Shown here: piece after piece, positions 44,355 through 53,611 of the stretch
Layout: each line of letters begins with the position of its first letter
How positions within the stretch are numbered: position 1 is the stretch's first letter
Source: Rufibacter hautae
Lineage (GTDB): Bacteria > Bacteroidota > Bacteroidia > Cytophagales > Hymenobacteraceae
DNA: 64,000 nt
Assembly: GCF_008271695.1 (NCBI RefSeq)
Contig: NZ_VKKY01000001.1
Coordinates: 1 to 64,000, forward strand
Direction of reading: 5' to 3'
Made by a program: the position numbers and the translations under genes
Notes under the pieces: generated by a model
The model's input: the letters and a program-made list of their open reading frames with translations, nothing else
Database searches by the model: none
What the model was told of the DNA's origin: nothing

Positions 44355-44798
44355 ATGGAAGTTATTCTTAAAGATGACGTTAAAGGCGTTGGCTATAAAA
44401 ACGATATCGTTACGGTAAAGGCTGGTTACGGCCGCAACTATTTGATCCCTCAAGGCTTAGCTGAAATGGCTACTCCTTCTGCCCGTAAAGTGGTAGCTGA
44501 AAACACCCGTCAGGCTGCCCACAAAGCGGAGAAAATCCAGAAAGATGCCCAGGAGCTAGCCAACCGGATTGGTGATACTTTATTGGAAATCCCTGCCAAA
44601 GCAGGTGAGACCGGTAAAATCTTCGGTGCTGTGACTACCCTGCAAGTTTCTGAGGCTTTGAAAGCTCTTGGGTACGATGTAGACCGTAAGCGTGTTGATT
44701 TTGATCAAGAGGTTAAATCATTAGGCGAGTACACTGCTACCCTGAACCTGCACAAAGAAGTGAAGCACCAAATCCGCTTCAACGTAGTAGCCGCTTAA
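44355..44798 (+). CDS. rplI: 50S ribosomal protein L9
   Basis: 147 residues. The N-terminal domain MEVILKDDVKGVGYKNDIV and the glycine-rich loop AGYGRNYLIPQGLA define L9; the connecting helix and C-terminal domain are complete. Last gene of the operon. Confidence 0.96.
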   Translation: MEVILKDDVKGVGYKNDIVTVKAGYGRNYLIPQGLAEMATPSARKVVAENTRQAAHKAEKIQKDAQELANRIGDTLLEIPAKAGETGKIFGAVTTLQVSEALKALGYDVDRKRVDFDQEVKSLGEYTATLNLHKEVKHQIRFNVVAA

Positions 44799-44821
44799 TT
44801 TTAGCTGCTTCTTAGATATTC

Positions 44822-44857
44822 AAACATCCTGCCGAGACCCGGCAGGATGTTTTGTTT
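44822..44857 (+). terminator. Terminator after rplI
   Basis: AAACATCCTGCCG pairs with CGGCAGGATGTTT across a short loop, followed by TGTTTT. Confidence 0.85.
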
Positions 44858-44934
44858 TAAGGCCCCTCCAGATTTCAAGGTTAGGAAAAGCAATTCTTCT
44901 ATAACCCATAATTTAGGACCTATTAGGTATTTAC

Positions 44935-44973
44935 CTGTTTTCAGTCCCTTTTTAGAAAAAAGAGGCAAAAACG
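44935..44973. repeat. Interspersed 39-bp palindrome, copy 12
   Basis: CTGTTTTCAGTCC left arm, centre TTTTTAGAAAAA, right arm AGAGGCAAAAACG. Confidence 0.65.
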
Positions 44974-45076
44974 CTTTACTATAATCAGGCAACTGATTAC
45001 CAAATTTTTACCCAAACCCTTAGCTTTGCCAAGACTGCCGCATAAAGATGGCAGTGAGACTCCTTACTCCGCTTTC

Positions 45077-45766
45077 ATGGTTCCTTACCCGGTTGTCATT
45101 TTTGATTTTGACGGCACCCTCTGCGATACAGAGAAAGCCATTCAGTACACCTTTCATCAGGCCTTTGAACAGAAGGGGATCACGCCACCGCCGCCTGAAG
45201 AAGTAAAACAAGCCATCGGCACTGGGGGGAACCTCTCAGAGTTCCTGCCCATGCTGTACCCGCCTTTGCGGGGCAATCATAAGAAATCAGAACTGGAGGA
45301 GTGGGTGTTGCATTACCGCCATATCTATGACACAGACGGCGGCCGACTCACGACTTTGTTCCCGGGGGTGGATGCACTTCTGTCCCGGTTGAAAGAGAAG
45401 GAAATAAACTGCGTAGTCATCAGCAACAAAGGCCAGCGGGCTATTGAAGACTCCTTGGAGCGCTTTGACCTTTGCCATTACTTTGACCTGGTCATTGGCG
45501 ATAATCCATTGTTGCCCCTCAAGAAGAAACCGCATCCTATGGCCTATGAGCAGGTGATCAAAGCCCACTATCCTAGGGTGAGCCCCTCCCAGGTTTTGAT
45601 GGTAGGTGACACCGATGCCGATCTGTTTTTCGCAAAGAATGCGGGCCTTCCCTCCTGTTGGGCGGCCTATGGCTACGGGGCCGAGGAAACCTGTCTGGCG
45701 GCGGAACCTACCTTTACCATTCAGTCGGTGGAAGGACTATACCCCATTGTGGCGCCAGAAGCGTAA
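45077..45766 (+). CDS. HAD-superfamily hydrolase, phosphoglycolate phosphatase-like
   Basis: 229 residues from the ATG at 45077; a TTG 17 codons upstream lies within a TAGCTTTG promoter-like element (45021-45028) and is rejected. Catalytic motif I is DFDGTLCDT (nucleophile and acid-base Asp), motif II VISNKG, motif III Lys in LKKKPHP, and motif IV VGDTDADL. The cap domain is of the Gph/pyrophosphatase type. The substrate is not decided by sequence. The next gene begins 44 bp later and may be co-transcribed. Confidence 0.85.
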   Translation: MVPYPVVIFDFDGTLCDTEKAIQYTFHQAFEQKGITPPPPEEVKQAIGTGGNLSEFLPMLYPPLRGNHKKSELEEWVLHYRHIYDTDGGRLTTLFPGVDALLSRLKEKEINCVVISNKGQRAIEDSLERFDLCHYFDLVIGDNPLLPLKKKPHPMAYEQVIKAHYPRVSPSQVLMVGDTDADLFFAKNAGLPSCWAAYGYGAEETCLAAEPTFTIQSVEGLYPIVAPEA

Positions 45767-45810
45767 CCACCAAAATTAGTACCTTCTCTGTCCACCACGC
45801 CTCATCTGCC

Positions 45811-46794
45811 ATGCAGTTCCGGACCGAAATCAACGTATCCCCCGCGACTCAACGACTTTCCCGTACCCAGGGTATCTTCACCATAGGCTCTTGCTTCGCC
45901 GAAGTCATGGGCCGGAGGCTGCAGGAAGCCAAAGCCAACGCGCTGGTCAATCCGTTCGGCACTGTTTTTAATCCGGTGTCCATCCATAAACTGCTGCGGG
46001 CCGTGTTGGAGCAGGACGAATCCGGTCTGGAAGAGGGCTTAGTGCAGCATAACGGGATTTGGTACCATTATGACTTCCACTCGTCTTTCTCGCACCCAGA
46101 ACCAGAGGCGTTGCTGCAGATGCTGCGGCACCGGCTTAGGCATGCCCAAACCTTTTTAAAGCAAAGCCAAGCTGTCATGCTTACCTGGGGAACGGCGTAC
46201 ATCTATGAACGCCAGGACACTGGCGTTTTAGTGGCCAATTGCCATAAAGTGCCCCAAAAAGCCTTTACCAAACGTCTGCTCTCCCTAGAGGAAATCACAG
46301 CTGACACCCGCAAGACCCTGGAACTGCTGCAAAGGCATTGTCCCGACATTCAGGTGATTCTCACCGTCAGCCCTGTGCGGCACCTCAAAGACACGCTGCC
46401 GCTCAACAGCGTAAGCAAAAGCCTGCTGCGGGTAGCCGCGCATTTGGCCCAGGAACAACACCCCAACCTCACGTACTTCCCAGCCTACGAGCTGTTGCTG
46501 GATGATCTCCGCGATTACCGCTTTTACGCCGATGACCTGCTGCACCCCACCCCGATGGCGGAGAACTACATTTGGGAGAAATTCCTTCAGGCGTACGCCG
46601 ATGAGGCTTTCCTGCAGTTCCTCTCCCGCTGGACTGAGGTGCAGCGCGAGCTGGCCCACAAATCCTTTCACCCAGACAGTCCGGCGCACCAAAAATTCCT
46701 CCAGAAACTCCTGCAGAAGTTGACCAATCTGGCCCACGAGGCAGATGTGCAGGCTGAAATTGACACGGTGCAGCGCCAATTGCGTATGCAGTAG
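45811..46794 (+). CDS. GSCFA-family protein
   Basis: 327 residues from the ATG at 45811. The family-naming motif is IGSCFAEVMGRRL near residue 25, with the partner SPVRHLKD and HPTPMAENYIWE (45811-based about 245) segments. GSCFA proteins are probably SGNH-like esterases or related to surface polysaccharide chemistry. Catalytic Ser is in GSCF. No carbohydrate genes are adjacent. Confidence 0.85.
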   Translation: MQFRTEINVSPATQRLSRTQGIFTIGSCFAEVMGRRLQEAKANALVNPFGTVFNPVSIHKLLRAVLEQDESGLEEGLVQHNGIWYHYDFHSSFSHPEPEALLQMLRHRLRHAQTFLKQSQAVMLTWGTAYIYERQDTGVLVANCHKVPQKAFTKRLLSLEEITADTRKTLELLQRHCPDIQVILTVSPVRHLKDTLPLNSVSKSLLRVAAHLAQEQHPNLTYFPAYELLLDDLRDYRFYADDLLHPTPMAENYIWEKFLQAYADEAFLQFLSRWTEVQRELAHKSFHPDSPAHQKFLQKLLQKLTNLAHEADVQAEIDTVQRQLRMQ

Positions 46795-46796
46795 TT

Positions 46797-46836
46797 GCGT
46801 TTAGCGCGTCTTTTCAGAAAAAGAGCTTCTAAACGC
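46797..46836. repeat. Interspersed 39-bp palindrome, copy 13
   Basis: GCGTTTAGCGCG left arm, centre TTTTCAGAAAA, right arm AGAGCTTCTAAACGC. It lies three bases after the GSCFA stop. Confidence 0.75.
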
Positions 46837-46859
46837 CTTGTGACTTTACCCTTCTATCT

Positions 46860-48893
46860 ATGGAAAAAAAGCCCAACCGCCTTGCCCAGGAATCCAGCCC
46901 TTATCTGCTGCAACATGCCTATAACCCGGTAGATTGGTACCCTTGGGGACCAGAGGCGCTGGAGAAAGCCAAAGCCGAGCAGAAACCCATTCTGGTAAGT
47001 ATCGGGTATGCCGCATGCCACTGGTGCCACGTGATGGAACATGAATCCTTCGAGCTGGAAACCATTGCCAAGGTCATGAACCAGCACTTTGTCTGCATCA
47101 AGGTAGACCGCGAGGAACGCCCCGATGTGGATCAGGTGTACATGGATGCCCTCCAAGCCATGGGCCTGCAGGGCGGCTGGCCCCTGAACGTGTTCCTTAA
47201 CTCAGACGCCAAGCCTTTCTACGGCGGCACCTACTTCCTTCCCCAGAACTGGATGCAGCTGCTCCAGAGCATCTCTGATGCCTACACCAAAAGCCGGAAG
47301 GAACTGGACCAATCCGCTGAACAGTTTGTGCAGCACCTGAACCAAAGCGAGCTGGCCAGATACGGCCTCAAGCAAAGCAATCCGGACTTCAACCCAGTGG
47401 ACTTTGAGCAGATGTTCCAGCGCCTGAAAGGCCGCTTTGACCTGAAGCGCGGCGGCACCAGCGGCGCGCCTAAATTCCCCATGCCCAGTATCTGGCGCTT
47501 TCTGCTCCGGTATTACCACCATAGCCAAGAGCTAACCGCCCTCGAACAGGTTAACCTTACGCTGGAAGAGATGGCTTTCGGGGGCATTTATGACCAGGTG
47601 GGCGGCGGCTTCGCCCGATATTCCACCGACGAGGAATGGCTCGTGCCTCACTTCGAGGAGATGCTCTATGACAACGGGCAACTCATAAGCCTGTACTCTG
47701 AGGCTTATCAGGTGACCCGCAACGAACTGTACCGCCAGGTGGTGCTGGAAACCATCGCCTTTGTGGAGCGCGAGCTCACCAGCCCCGAGGGCGGCTTCTA
47801 TTCCTCCCTAGATGCCGACAGCGAAGGTGTGGAAGGCAAGTTCTACGTCTTCACCCAAGCCGAGCTGAACCAAATCCTGGGCGGGGAAGCCGAGTTGGCA
47901 GGCAAGTACTACAACACCTCTCCGGAAGGAAACTGGGAGCACGGCGTGAACATCCTGCACCGCCGCCAGACCGATGAAGCCTTCGCCGCGGACCAGGGAC
48001 TTTCGTTGGATGAACTGCAGGAACACGTGCAGAACTGGAAAGACACCCTGCTGCAGGCTCGCACCGAGCGCATCCGGCCCGGCTTGGATGACAAAATCCT
48101 GACTTCCTGGAACGCGCTCATGCTCATCGGGCTCACCGATGCCTACCGCGCCTTCGGGGAACCTAGGATTCTGGAACTCGCCTGCGCCAACGCGCATTTC
48201 CTGCTGCATCACGTGAAACAGGAAGACCAGCTCTTCCACAACTACAAAGAAGGCAAAGCCACCATTGACGGTTTCCTGGAAGATTACGCCCTCCTGATTC
48301 AGGCCTTACTGGGATTGTACCAAATCACGTTTGAGGAGAATTGGCTAAAAGAAGCCCGAAAACTCACGGACTACACGCTGGCCCATTTCTTTGACTCTGA
48401 GGAAGACCTCTTCTTCTTTACCAGTAATGCAGGAGAGCAGTTGATCGCCCGTAAAAAGGAGATTTTTGACAACGTGGTGCCGGCCTCCAACTCTGTCATG
48501 GCCATGAACCTGCACCTTTTAGGCCTGTTTTTGGAAAAAGAGCGCTATTCCAGCCTCTCAGACCGCATGCTTTCCCGAGTGCGCGACTTGGTGGTGCAGG
48601 AGCCTTCGCACCTGGCTAACTGGGCTTCGCTGTACTTCCTGAAACTGAAACCTACCGCTGAGATCGCCATTGTGGGCCCGGAGGCGCATTCTTTCCGCAA
48701 CTTGCTGCAGCAGCATTTTCTTCCCAACGCTTTATTAGTGGGCACCAAGGAAGAAGGCTCCTCCACCCTGTCCCTGCTGGAGGACAGAACCGCCTACCAA
48801 GGGCAAACCACTATCTATGTATGCTACAACCGAGCCTGCCAGTTGCCGGTGCAATCTGTGGCCGAGGCGCTGGACCAGGTAAGCCATATCTAG
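46860..48893 (+). CDS. Thioredoxin-domain protein of the DUF255/YyaL (SPATA20-like) family
   Basis: 677 residues. The N-terminal thioredoxin-like domain has [21 protein letters not shown]-type sequence with the motif HWCHVME near residues 53-59. A catalytic-like six-hairpin domain follows ([40 protein letters not shown]), resembling N-acylglucosamine epimerase folds. The biological role is not settled. It is preceded by a 39-bp palindrome and followed by a strong terminator. Confidence 0.9.
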   Translation: MEKKPNRLAQESSPYLLQHAYNPVDWYPWGPEALEKAKAEQKPILVSIGYAACHWCHVMEHESFELETIAKVMNQHFVCIKVDREERPDVDQVYMDALQAMGLQGGWPLNVFLNSDAKPFYGGTYFLPQNWMQLLQSISDAYTKSRKELDQSAEQFVQHLNQSELARYGLKQSNPDFNPVDFEQMFQRLKGRFDLKRGGTSGAPKFPMPSIWRFLLRYYHHSQELTALEQVNLTLEEMAFGGIYDQVGGGFARYSTDEEWLVPHFEEMLYDNGQLISLYSEAYQVTRNELYRQVVLETIAFVERELTSPEGGFYSSLDADSEGVEGKFYVFTQAELNQILGGEAELAGKYYNTSPEGNWEHGVNILHRRQTDEAFAADQGLSLDELQEHVQNWKDTLLQARTERIRPGLDDKILTSWNALMLIGLTDAYRAFGEPRILELACANAHFLLHHVKQEDQLFHNYKEGKATIDGFLEDYALLIQALLGLYQITFEENWLKEARKLTDYTLAHFFDSEEDLFFFTSNAGEQLIARKKEIFDNVVPASNSVMAMNLHLLGLFLEKERYSSLSDRMLSRVRDLVVQEPSHLANWASLYFLKLKPTAEIAIVGPEAHSFRNLLQQHFLPNALLVGTKEEGSSTLSLLEDRTAYQGQTTIYVCYNRACQLPVQSVAEALDQVSHI

Positions 48894-48914
48894 AATTTGC
48901 GTATAGAGGCTATA

Positions 48915-48957
48915 AAAGAATCGGCTTTCTTCAACCAAAGAAAGCCGATTCTTTGTT
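48915..48957 (+). terminator. Terminator after the DUF255 gene
   Basis: 17-bp perfect stem (48915-48931 with 48938-48954), 6-nt loop, followed by GTTCT. Confidence 0.8.
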
Positions 48958-49081
48958 CTGGGCGTTTGTATAAAAAGAACCCAATATTTAAGGTTACGAA
49001 TAAATTCCTATTTTTTGCCGTCGGGTAGAACCGTTTAGGTTTTGTGGCTGTTGCCTTCCCATAACCTAAACCAAACCTAAC

Positions 49082-49558
49082 GTGAAAAAGATATTTATCC
49101 TGGGCGGCCTTTTGCTTGCCTGCTCAGCTTCTGCCTTTTCCCAGAATGGAGACGGTTACTGGAAGCGTTTACAGAAAACCCATCCAGAGACCACGCTTGA
49201 AGCCCTGCAAAGCCCGGCACCAGCTGTTTCCCAGGCTCCTTCGGGGCAAGTGGACCTTCCGGCTTGCCGTATCTCTTTGGTGTACGAAGGCAAGACCCGC
49301 AACATCAGCCTGGAGAATATCCAGCGCATGAAGAACAATGGCTTTAAGCCGGGCAACATCCGCCAGTACCGCAAAGAAGTGCTCTTCACCTCCGCCGACA
49401 AAGAAGTATGGCTCCCGGTGAAATCCTCGTTGGTAGACCAGTTGGGGATTGAGCTGCGCGAAGATGAGCCAGTGCTGCTGTATACCACGGTGCTGCAAGA
49501 CAAAACCCCACAAGACAAGAAAGTAGTCTTATTGGTAGAAGAGTATCAGGTGAAATAA
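49082..49558 (+). CDS. Secreted protein of unknown function
   Basis: 158 residues from a GTG start at 49082, with a signal peptide ending ASAFSQ (about residue 20). The mature protein has no motif I recognise; it includes ACRISLVYEGKTRNISLENI and RKEVLFTSADKEVWLPV. It is not a lipoprotein. It lies 54 bp before priA on the same strand, with a palindrome between. Confidence 0.65.
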   Translation: MKKIFILGGLLLACSASAFSQNGDGYWKRLQKTHPETTLEALQSPAPAVSQAPSGQVDLPACRISLVYEGKTRNISLENIQRMKNNGFKPGNIRQYRKEVLFTSADKEVWLPVKSSLVDQLGIELREDEPVLLYTTVLQDKTPQDKKVVLLVEEYQVK

Positions 49559-49567
49559 GGAAAGTTT

Positions 49568-49607
49568 CCGTTTCCGGGCTGTTTTTCCGAACTTTGGCCC
49601 AAACCGG
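49568..49607. repeat. Interspersed 39-bp palindrome, copy 14, just before the priA start
   Basis: CCGTTTCCGGGC left arm, centre TTTTTCCGAACTTT, right arm GGCCCAAACCGG. It ends five bases before the TTG start of priA, so it could fold over the initiation region. Confidence 0.65.
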
Positions 49608-49612
49608 ACGCT

Positions 49613-52147
49613 TTGACACCAGAATTAGAATTTCATATTCCTGCTGATGACGTCCCTGAACGGATTACCCTGTTCGCGGACGTCATTTTGCCTTTACCCC
49701 TTCCCAAGCTTTACACCTACCGGGTTCCTTACCAGATGAGCGATGAGGTGCTGGTAGGTGCCCGCGTCTTGGTCCAGTTTGGCTCCAAGAAAGTCCTGAG
49801 CTGCGTAGTGGCGCGCGTGCACGAGCAGCCGCCCAAAGAGTACCAGGCCAAATACCTGCTGGAGGTCATTGACGAGAAGCCTGTGGTCACCGGTCCGCAG
49901 CTCCGCCTTTTCCTCTGGATGGCCGAGTACTATCTCTGCACCCTTGGCGAGGTCATTAACGCAGCCCTGCCCTCGGCCCTCAAGCTCAGCAGCGAGTCCA
50001 AAATCCAGCTGCACCCGCAGTTCAACGCCGAAACGAACGAGTGGCCCCTCACCAGTCACGAGGAGAAGATCATTTTCGCGCTGCGCCAAAAACAGCACCT
50101 CACTTTCACTGAGGTGGGCCAGTTGCTGCAGCTGACCAGTTTCCATAAGATCATCAAGTCGCTTTTGCTCAAGGATATCATCATTATCTACGAGGAAATA
50201 GCCGAGAAATACGCCCCCAAAGTGGTAAAGAAGGTGCGCCTGGCGCCCATGTTCACCACCGACGAGGAAACCCTGGAAGAGCTTTTCAACCAACTGGCGG
50301 CCAAACCCAAGCAACTGGACGTGTTGCTGAAATACGTGCAGCTCACGCCTATTCTGCAGAACCTGCGCATGAACGAGGAAGGGCTGGAGAAAAACGTGCT
50401 CACGTCCAATCCGCACCTGTCCTTATCGGCTATTAATACCTTGCTCAAGCACGGCGTGCTGGAGCAGTTTGACGTGGTGGTAAGCCGCTTCCCTATGGCC
50501 GAAGGGCGCGGACCGTACCTGCATTCTGAGTTGTCTCCGGCCCAAACAGCTGCCCGTGACCAAATCCTGGAGACCTTCGGGGAGAAAAGCACGGTGCTGT
50601 TGCACGGCATCACGGGCAGCGGCAAAACCGAGATTTACATTGACCTGATCCAGAAAGCCGTGGAAGCCGGTGGTCAGGTCCTGTACCTGTTACCGGAGAT
50701 CGCGCTGACCGCCCAGATTGTAACCCGCTTGAAACGCGTGTTTGGCGACAGGTTGGGCGTTTACCATTCCAAGTTCTCAGACAACGAGCGCGTGGAGGTC
50801 TGGAACGGAATCCTGTCGGGGCGGTTCCAGGTGGTGGTGGGCGTACGGTCTTCAGTATTTTTGCCTTTCCATTCACTTTCGCTCATTATTGTGGACGAGG
50901 AGCACGAGCCGTCTTACAAGCAGCATGAGCCAGCGCCGCGCTACAATGCCCGCGAGGTGGCCTTCATGATGGCACAGTTCCAGGGCGCCCGGACGCTGCT
51001 GGGATCGGCTACGCCGTCCATAGAATCTTATTATCATTGCCAGACCGGCCGTTGGGGCCTGGTGAACCTGCATGAGCGCTACGGTGCGGCTACGTTGCCC
51101 GAGGTGGAGTTGGTGGATACCCGCCGCGAGAGCCTGCGTAAGAACATGATGAGCCACTTCTCCAATCGGTTGGTGCACGACATCCAGGATGCGCTTTACC
51201 GCCATGAGCAGGTGATTCTGTTCCAGAACCGCCGGGGCTACGCGCCCTTTATTGACTGCAACGACTGCGCCTGGATTCCCAAATGCCGCAACTGCGCCGT
51301 GAGTCTCTCTTACCATAAGTTCTCCAACGAGCTGCGCTGCCATTACTGTGGCTACACCGAGCGCAAACCCACGGACTGCCCCGCCTGCGGCTCTACCATG
51401 CTGAAGACCGTGGGTTTCGGGACGGAGAAGATTGAGGATGAGCTGAAGCTGATCATGCCCGAGGCCCGCATCCAGCGCATGGACCTGGATACCACCAAAA
51501 AGAAGAACAGCCACCAGCAGATTATTGAGGACTTTGAGCAGCAGCGCACCAACGTGCTGGTGGGCACCCAGATGGTGACCAAAGGCTTGGATTTTGAGCA
51601 CGTAAGCCTGGTGGGCATTCTCAGTGCCGATAGCATCATCCACTTCCCCGATTTCAGGGCGCATGAGCGGGCGTACCAGTTGTTTGTGCAGGTAAGTGGC
51701 CGGGCCGGCCGGAAGGGCAACAAAGGCAAAGTGCTCATCCAGACGGCTAACCCCAACCAAAACATTTTCCAGCGGGTGATTGAGGGCGATTACCGCGGCC
51801 TGTACGAACAGGAGATCGCCGAACGCCAGAAGTTCCGGTACCCGCCCTTCGTGCGGATGATCCGGCTCACGGTAAAACACCCCGAGGCCCGTCCCTGCGA
51901 AGCGGCGGCCATTCTGTTGGCCAAAGAACTGGTAGACCGCTTAGGCAAAACCGGCGTGCTCGGCCCCGAGGCCCCGCACATCTTCAAGATCAGGAACCAG
52001 TTCCTGCAGGAAATTCACGTGAAACTGGACCGCGACAGCAGCCATCTGCGGGAATCCAAATTCCAGGTGCTGGACGCTGTGCAAAGTCTGCTTAAAACCA
52101 AGGAATTCAAGAATGCGCGGGTAGTCATTGACGTAGACCCTTCCTAA
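49613..52147 (+). CDS. priA: Primosomal protein N' (replication restart helicase)
   Basis: 3'-to-5' DNA helicase that reloads the replisome at stalled forks. 844 residues. The N-terminal 3'-DNA-binding domain begins ITLFADVILPLPLPK. Helicase motifs are Walker A GITGSGKTE (near 335), DEEHEPS (near 427) and GSATPSIES. Zinc motifs are CNDCAWIPKCRNC and CHYCGY...CPAC. Motifs V and VI are GTQMVTKGLDF and QVSGRAGRKG. The start is TTG at 49613: no ATG precedes the first domain. Its stop is followed by a palindrome that forms a terminator-like hairpin. Confidence 0.95.
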   Translation: MTPELEFHIPADDVPERITLFADVILPLPLPKLYTYRVPYQMSDEVLVGARVLVQFGSKKVLSCVVARVHEQPPKEYQAKYLLEVIDEKPVVTGPQLRLFLWMAEYYLCTLGEVINAALPSALKLSSESKIQLHPQFNAETNEWPLTSHEEKIIFALRQKQHLTFTEVGQLLQLTSFHKIIKSLLLKDIIIIYEEIAEKYAPKVVKKVRLAPMFTTDEETLEELFNQLAAKPKQLDVLLKYVQLTPILQNLRMNEEGLEKNVLTSNPHLSLSAINTLLKHGVLEQFDVVVSRFPMAEGRGPYLHSELSPAQTAARDQILETFGEKSTVLLHGITGSGKTEIYIDLIQKAVEAGGQVLYLLPEIALTAQIVTRLKRVFGDRLGVYHSKFSDNERVEVWNGILSGRFQVVVGVRSSVFLPFHSLSLIIVDEEHEPSYKQHEPAPRYNAREVAFMMAQFQGARTLLGSATPSIESYYHCQTGRWGLVNLHERYGAATLPEVELVDTRRESLRKNMMSHFSNRLVHDIQDALYRHEQVILFQNRRGYAPFIDCNDCAWIPKCRNCAVSLSYHKFSNELRCHYCGYTERKPTDCPACGSTMLKTVGFGTEKIEDELKLIMPEARIQRMDLDTTKKKNSHQQIIEDFEQQRTNVLVGTQMVTKGLDFEHVSLVGILSADSIIHFPDFRAHERAYQLFVQVSGRAGRKGNKGKVLIQTANPNQNIFQRVIEGDYRGLYEQEIAERQKFRYPPFVRMIRLTVKHPEARPCEAAAILLAKELVDRLGKTGVLGPEAPHIFKIRNQFLQEIHVKLDRDSSHLRESKFQVLDAVQSLLKTKEFKNARVVIDVDPS

Positions 52148-52174
52148 CTTCTTTCGTCTCACATATCATATTTG

Positions 52175-52213
52175 CCGTTTCGGGCCTGTTTTCTTTAAAA
52201 CAGGCCCGAATTG
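52175..52213. terminator. Interspersed 39-bp palindrome, copy 15, serving as the priA terminator
   Basis: TTCGGGCCTGTTTT (52179-52192) pairs perfectly with 52197-52210 across CTTT. It fits the interspersed palindrome pattern and is the only hairpin downstream of priA, suggesting that family members can work as terminators. Confidence 0.7.
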
Positions 52214-52606
52214 TTTCTGCCCTCCTCAGAGAGGCAGGCGTGCAAGGTTCAGCAGGTGAATATCCGGTTTCAGGTGGGTAAATTCTTTCCCTGCGCAAAA
52301 ACACCTTCAACACCAATAGGGTTAGGTGCCTTCTCTCTGTCTTTACATCAGAGGTTTGAGACCAAAGATTGTTCAGAAGCTTCTTTCCAGAAATGAGTCA
52401 AAAAATTCTTGTCTCTTTCATCCGCAAAAAAGGCAGCCTCAGTTTCGGTTTCTTCGGCTTCATCCTGGTTTTAAGCCTTTTAACAAACCATTAACATACA
52501 ACCAAGCAACGTTTTACCCAAATTTGCATCTATATAATCAAAAGGGATAACCCAAAAGAGGGCAACTCCTTCTAAAAAAGTTTAAAAATTTTAACCATAA
52601 AAAAAC
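52214..52606. other. Intergenic region, about 390 bp
   Basis: No gene, RNA or promoter of the standard form was recognised. Small frames on the plus strand have composition unlike neighbouring genes. Confidence 0.4.
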
Positions 52607-53032
52607 ATGAAAACTAAATTAACTTCCGCCTTCTTCACCGTTTGTTTCCTGTTCACCCTGGTTCCTGCCTTCGCTGGAAACACGCCTGCCAACGGACCTA
52701 CCACCCGCACTACCAAAGTCTTCAAACACGTTTTGAAAACCGATAACCTGCGCATCTTGTCATTAGAACTAAAGCCAGGTGAGTACCTTGATTTCCACGC
52801 CTCTCCGGAGCAGGAAGCCTACGCCGCCAACGAAGGAACCCTGCGCATGGTGACCGCAGACGGCCAGGAGAAAATTGTAACCGTTAAAGCCGGCGACCGC
52901 CTGTGGATGGACCTGTCCCAGTACAAGAATTGGAACACCGGAGACAAGACCTTAAAAATATTGCTCCTGGAAGGCCAGAAGGAGGTTTTTGAAAAAAAAT
53001 CTAACATTTCTTTATACTCACTTAAACCTTAA
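52607..53032 (+). CDS. Secreted cupin-like protein
   Basis: 141 residues with a signal peptide ending PAFAG (near residue 24). The mature part reads as a small jelly-roll: RILSLELKPGEYLDFHASP, GTLRMVTADGQ, VKAGDRLWMD and a final ILLLEGQKEVF. His/Glu metal ligands typical of cupins are not obvious. Enzyme activity is not predicted. It is followed by two hairpins. Confidence 0.65.
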   Translation: MKTKLTSAFFTVCFLFTLVPAFAGNTPANGPTTRTTKVFKHVLKTDNLRILSLELKPGEYLDFHASPEQEAYAANEGTLRMVTADGQEKIVTVKAGDRLWMDLSQYKNWNTGDKTLKILLLEGQKEVFEKKSNISLYSLKP

Positions 53033-53075
53033 TGATTTAGGGTCGTTAAAGACTATACATTCACACTCTATTTCA

Positions 53076-53140
53076 GCTTAAAAGTAGTCTTCTTCTATCC
53101 GCTTGCGCTCTGGTGATAGACTACTTTTAAGCATTTTTTT
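53076..53140 (+). terminator. Terminator after the cupin-like gene
   Basis: 15-base arms at 53076-53090 and 53118-53132 are exact complements enclosing a structured 27-nt loop, followed by eight T residues. Confidence 0.75.
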
Positions 53141-53155
53141 TCCCTTTTCCCCTCC

Positions 53156-53187
53156 AAGCCATTCTTTAAAGGATGGCTTTTCTCTTT
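53156..53187 (+). terminator. Second hairpin with T-rich tail
   Basis: AAGCCATTC pairs (with two G-T pairs) with GGATGGCTT across TTTAAA, followed by TTCTCTTTT. It may be a back-up terminator or the end of a short transcript. Confidence 0.5.
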
Positions 53188-53244
53188 TATATAAATAGCA
53201 CTATATCTCTAAGGGACTTGGGGCGAGTTCGTCGTTGCTTTACC

Positions 53245-53341
53245 CGGTTCACTCCTTGTTTTGCTGGTTTCAGGCAGGAAAAGGCCCGCTTCCTCTGGTT
53301 ATGGTTGGCGTAGGCGCAAAACCACTGCATATTTGTATCAC
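53245..53341 (+). repeat. Shared promoter block, copy A
   Basis: 97 bp that align without gaps to 57156-57252 at roughly 80 percent by eye. The last 40 bp, GCAAAA-CACTGCATATTTGTATCAC, are almost identical. It carries the promoter of candidate RNA A. Confidence 0.8.
53305..53335 (+). promoter_or_regulatory. Promoter of candidate small RNA A
   Basis: TTG (53305-53307), 20-base spacer, CATATTTG (53328-53335), one base from the TAnnTTTG consensus. Spacing and -7 sequence are the same at the second locus. Confidence 0.6.
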
Positions 53342-53485
53342 CAGTCAGGCAGAAAGCGGCTGAGTCTTCTCCCAGAGAATGAATCCCCACCGCCTGAAAG
53401 GTTGCTGAGACAACTCAGCTCTTAAAAGAGAATTAGGTTTTGTTTGTTAGTTTGGTGTAAGGGGCCCGGTTTTTCCGGGCTTTTT
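53342..53485 (+). ncRNA. Candidate small RNA A
   Basis: Predicted transcript of about 144 nt between a conserved promoter and terminator. It can fold into TCAGGC/GCCTGA (53345-53350 with 53392-53397), a GCTGAG-ACAA-CTCAGC hairpin (about 53404-53419) and the 3' terminator. No credible reading frame is present. The 3' 49 nt are identical to RNA B, while the middle is different. The expression and target are unknown. Confidence 0.55.
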
Positions 53486-53492
53486 CATTTTC
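53437..53492 (+). repeat. Identical 56-nt 3' block, copy A
   Basis: Bases 53437-53492 are identical to 57333-57388. The block contains a T/G-rich single strand (GTTTGTTAGTTTGGTGTAAG) and the terminator. Confidence 0.85.
53464..53485 (+). terminator. Terminator of candidate RNA A
   Basis: GCCCGG, loop TTTTT, CCGGGC, then five T. Identical at the second locus. Confidence 0.8.
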
Positions 53493-53516
53493 AGGCCTTA
53501 CCAAACGCACCGGTTC

Positions 53517-53555
53517 CGTTTTCCTGCCCTTTTCTGAAAATCGGTTCTAAAACAG
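53517..53555. repeat. Interspersed 39-bp palindrome, copy 16
   Basis: CCGTTTTCCTGCCC left arm, centre TTTTCTGAAAA, right arm TCGGTTCTAAAACAG. It begins 32 bp after the RNA A terminator, the same distance as at RNA B. Confidence 0.75.
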
Positions 53556-53611
53556 GCTCACAATGAATAACCTTTCTTAACAGCAAAGCTGGAAGGGTCG
53601 TTAAGGTATTC

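Noticed and set aside
48513-48551. Possible palindrome copy inside the DUF255 gene
   Set aside because: The left arm fits but the right arm lacks the AAAC end, and the encoded residues look like normal protein sequence.
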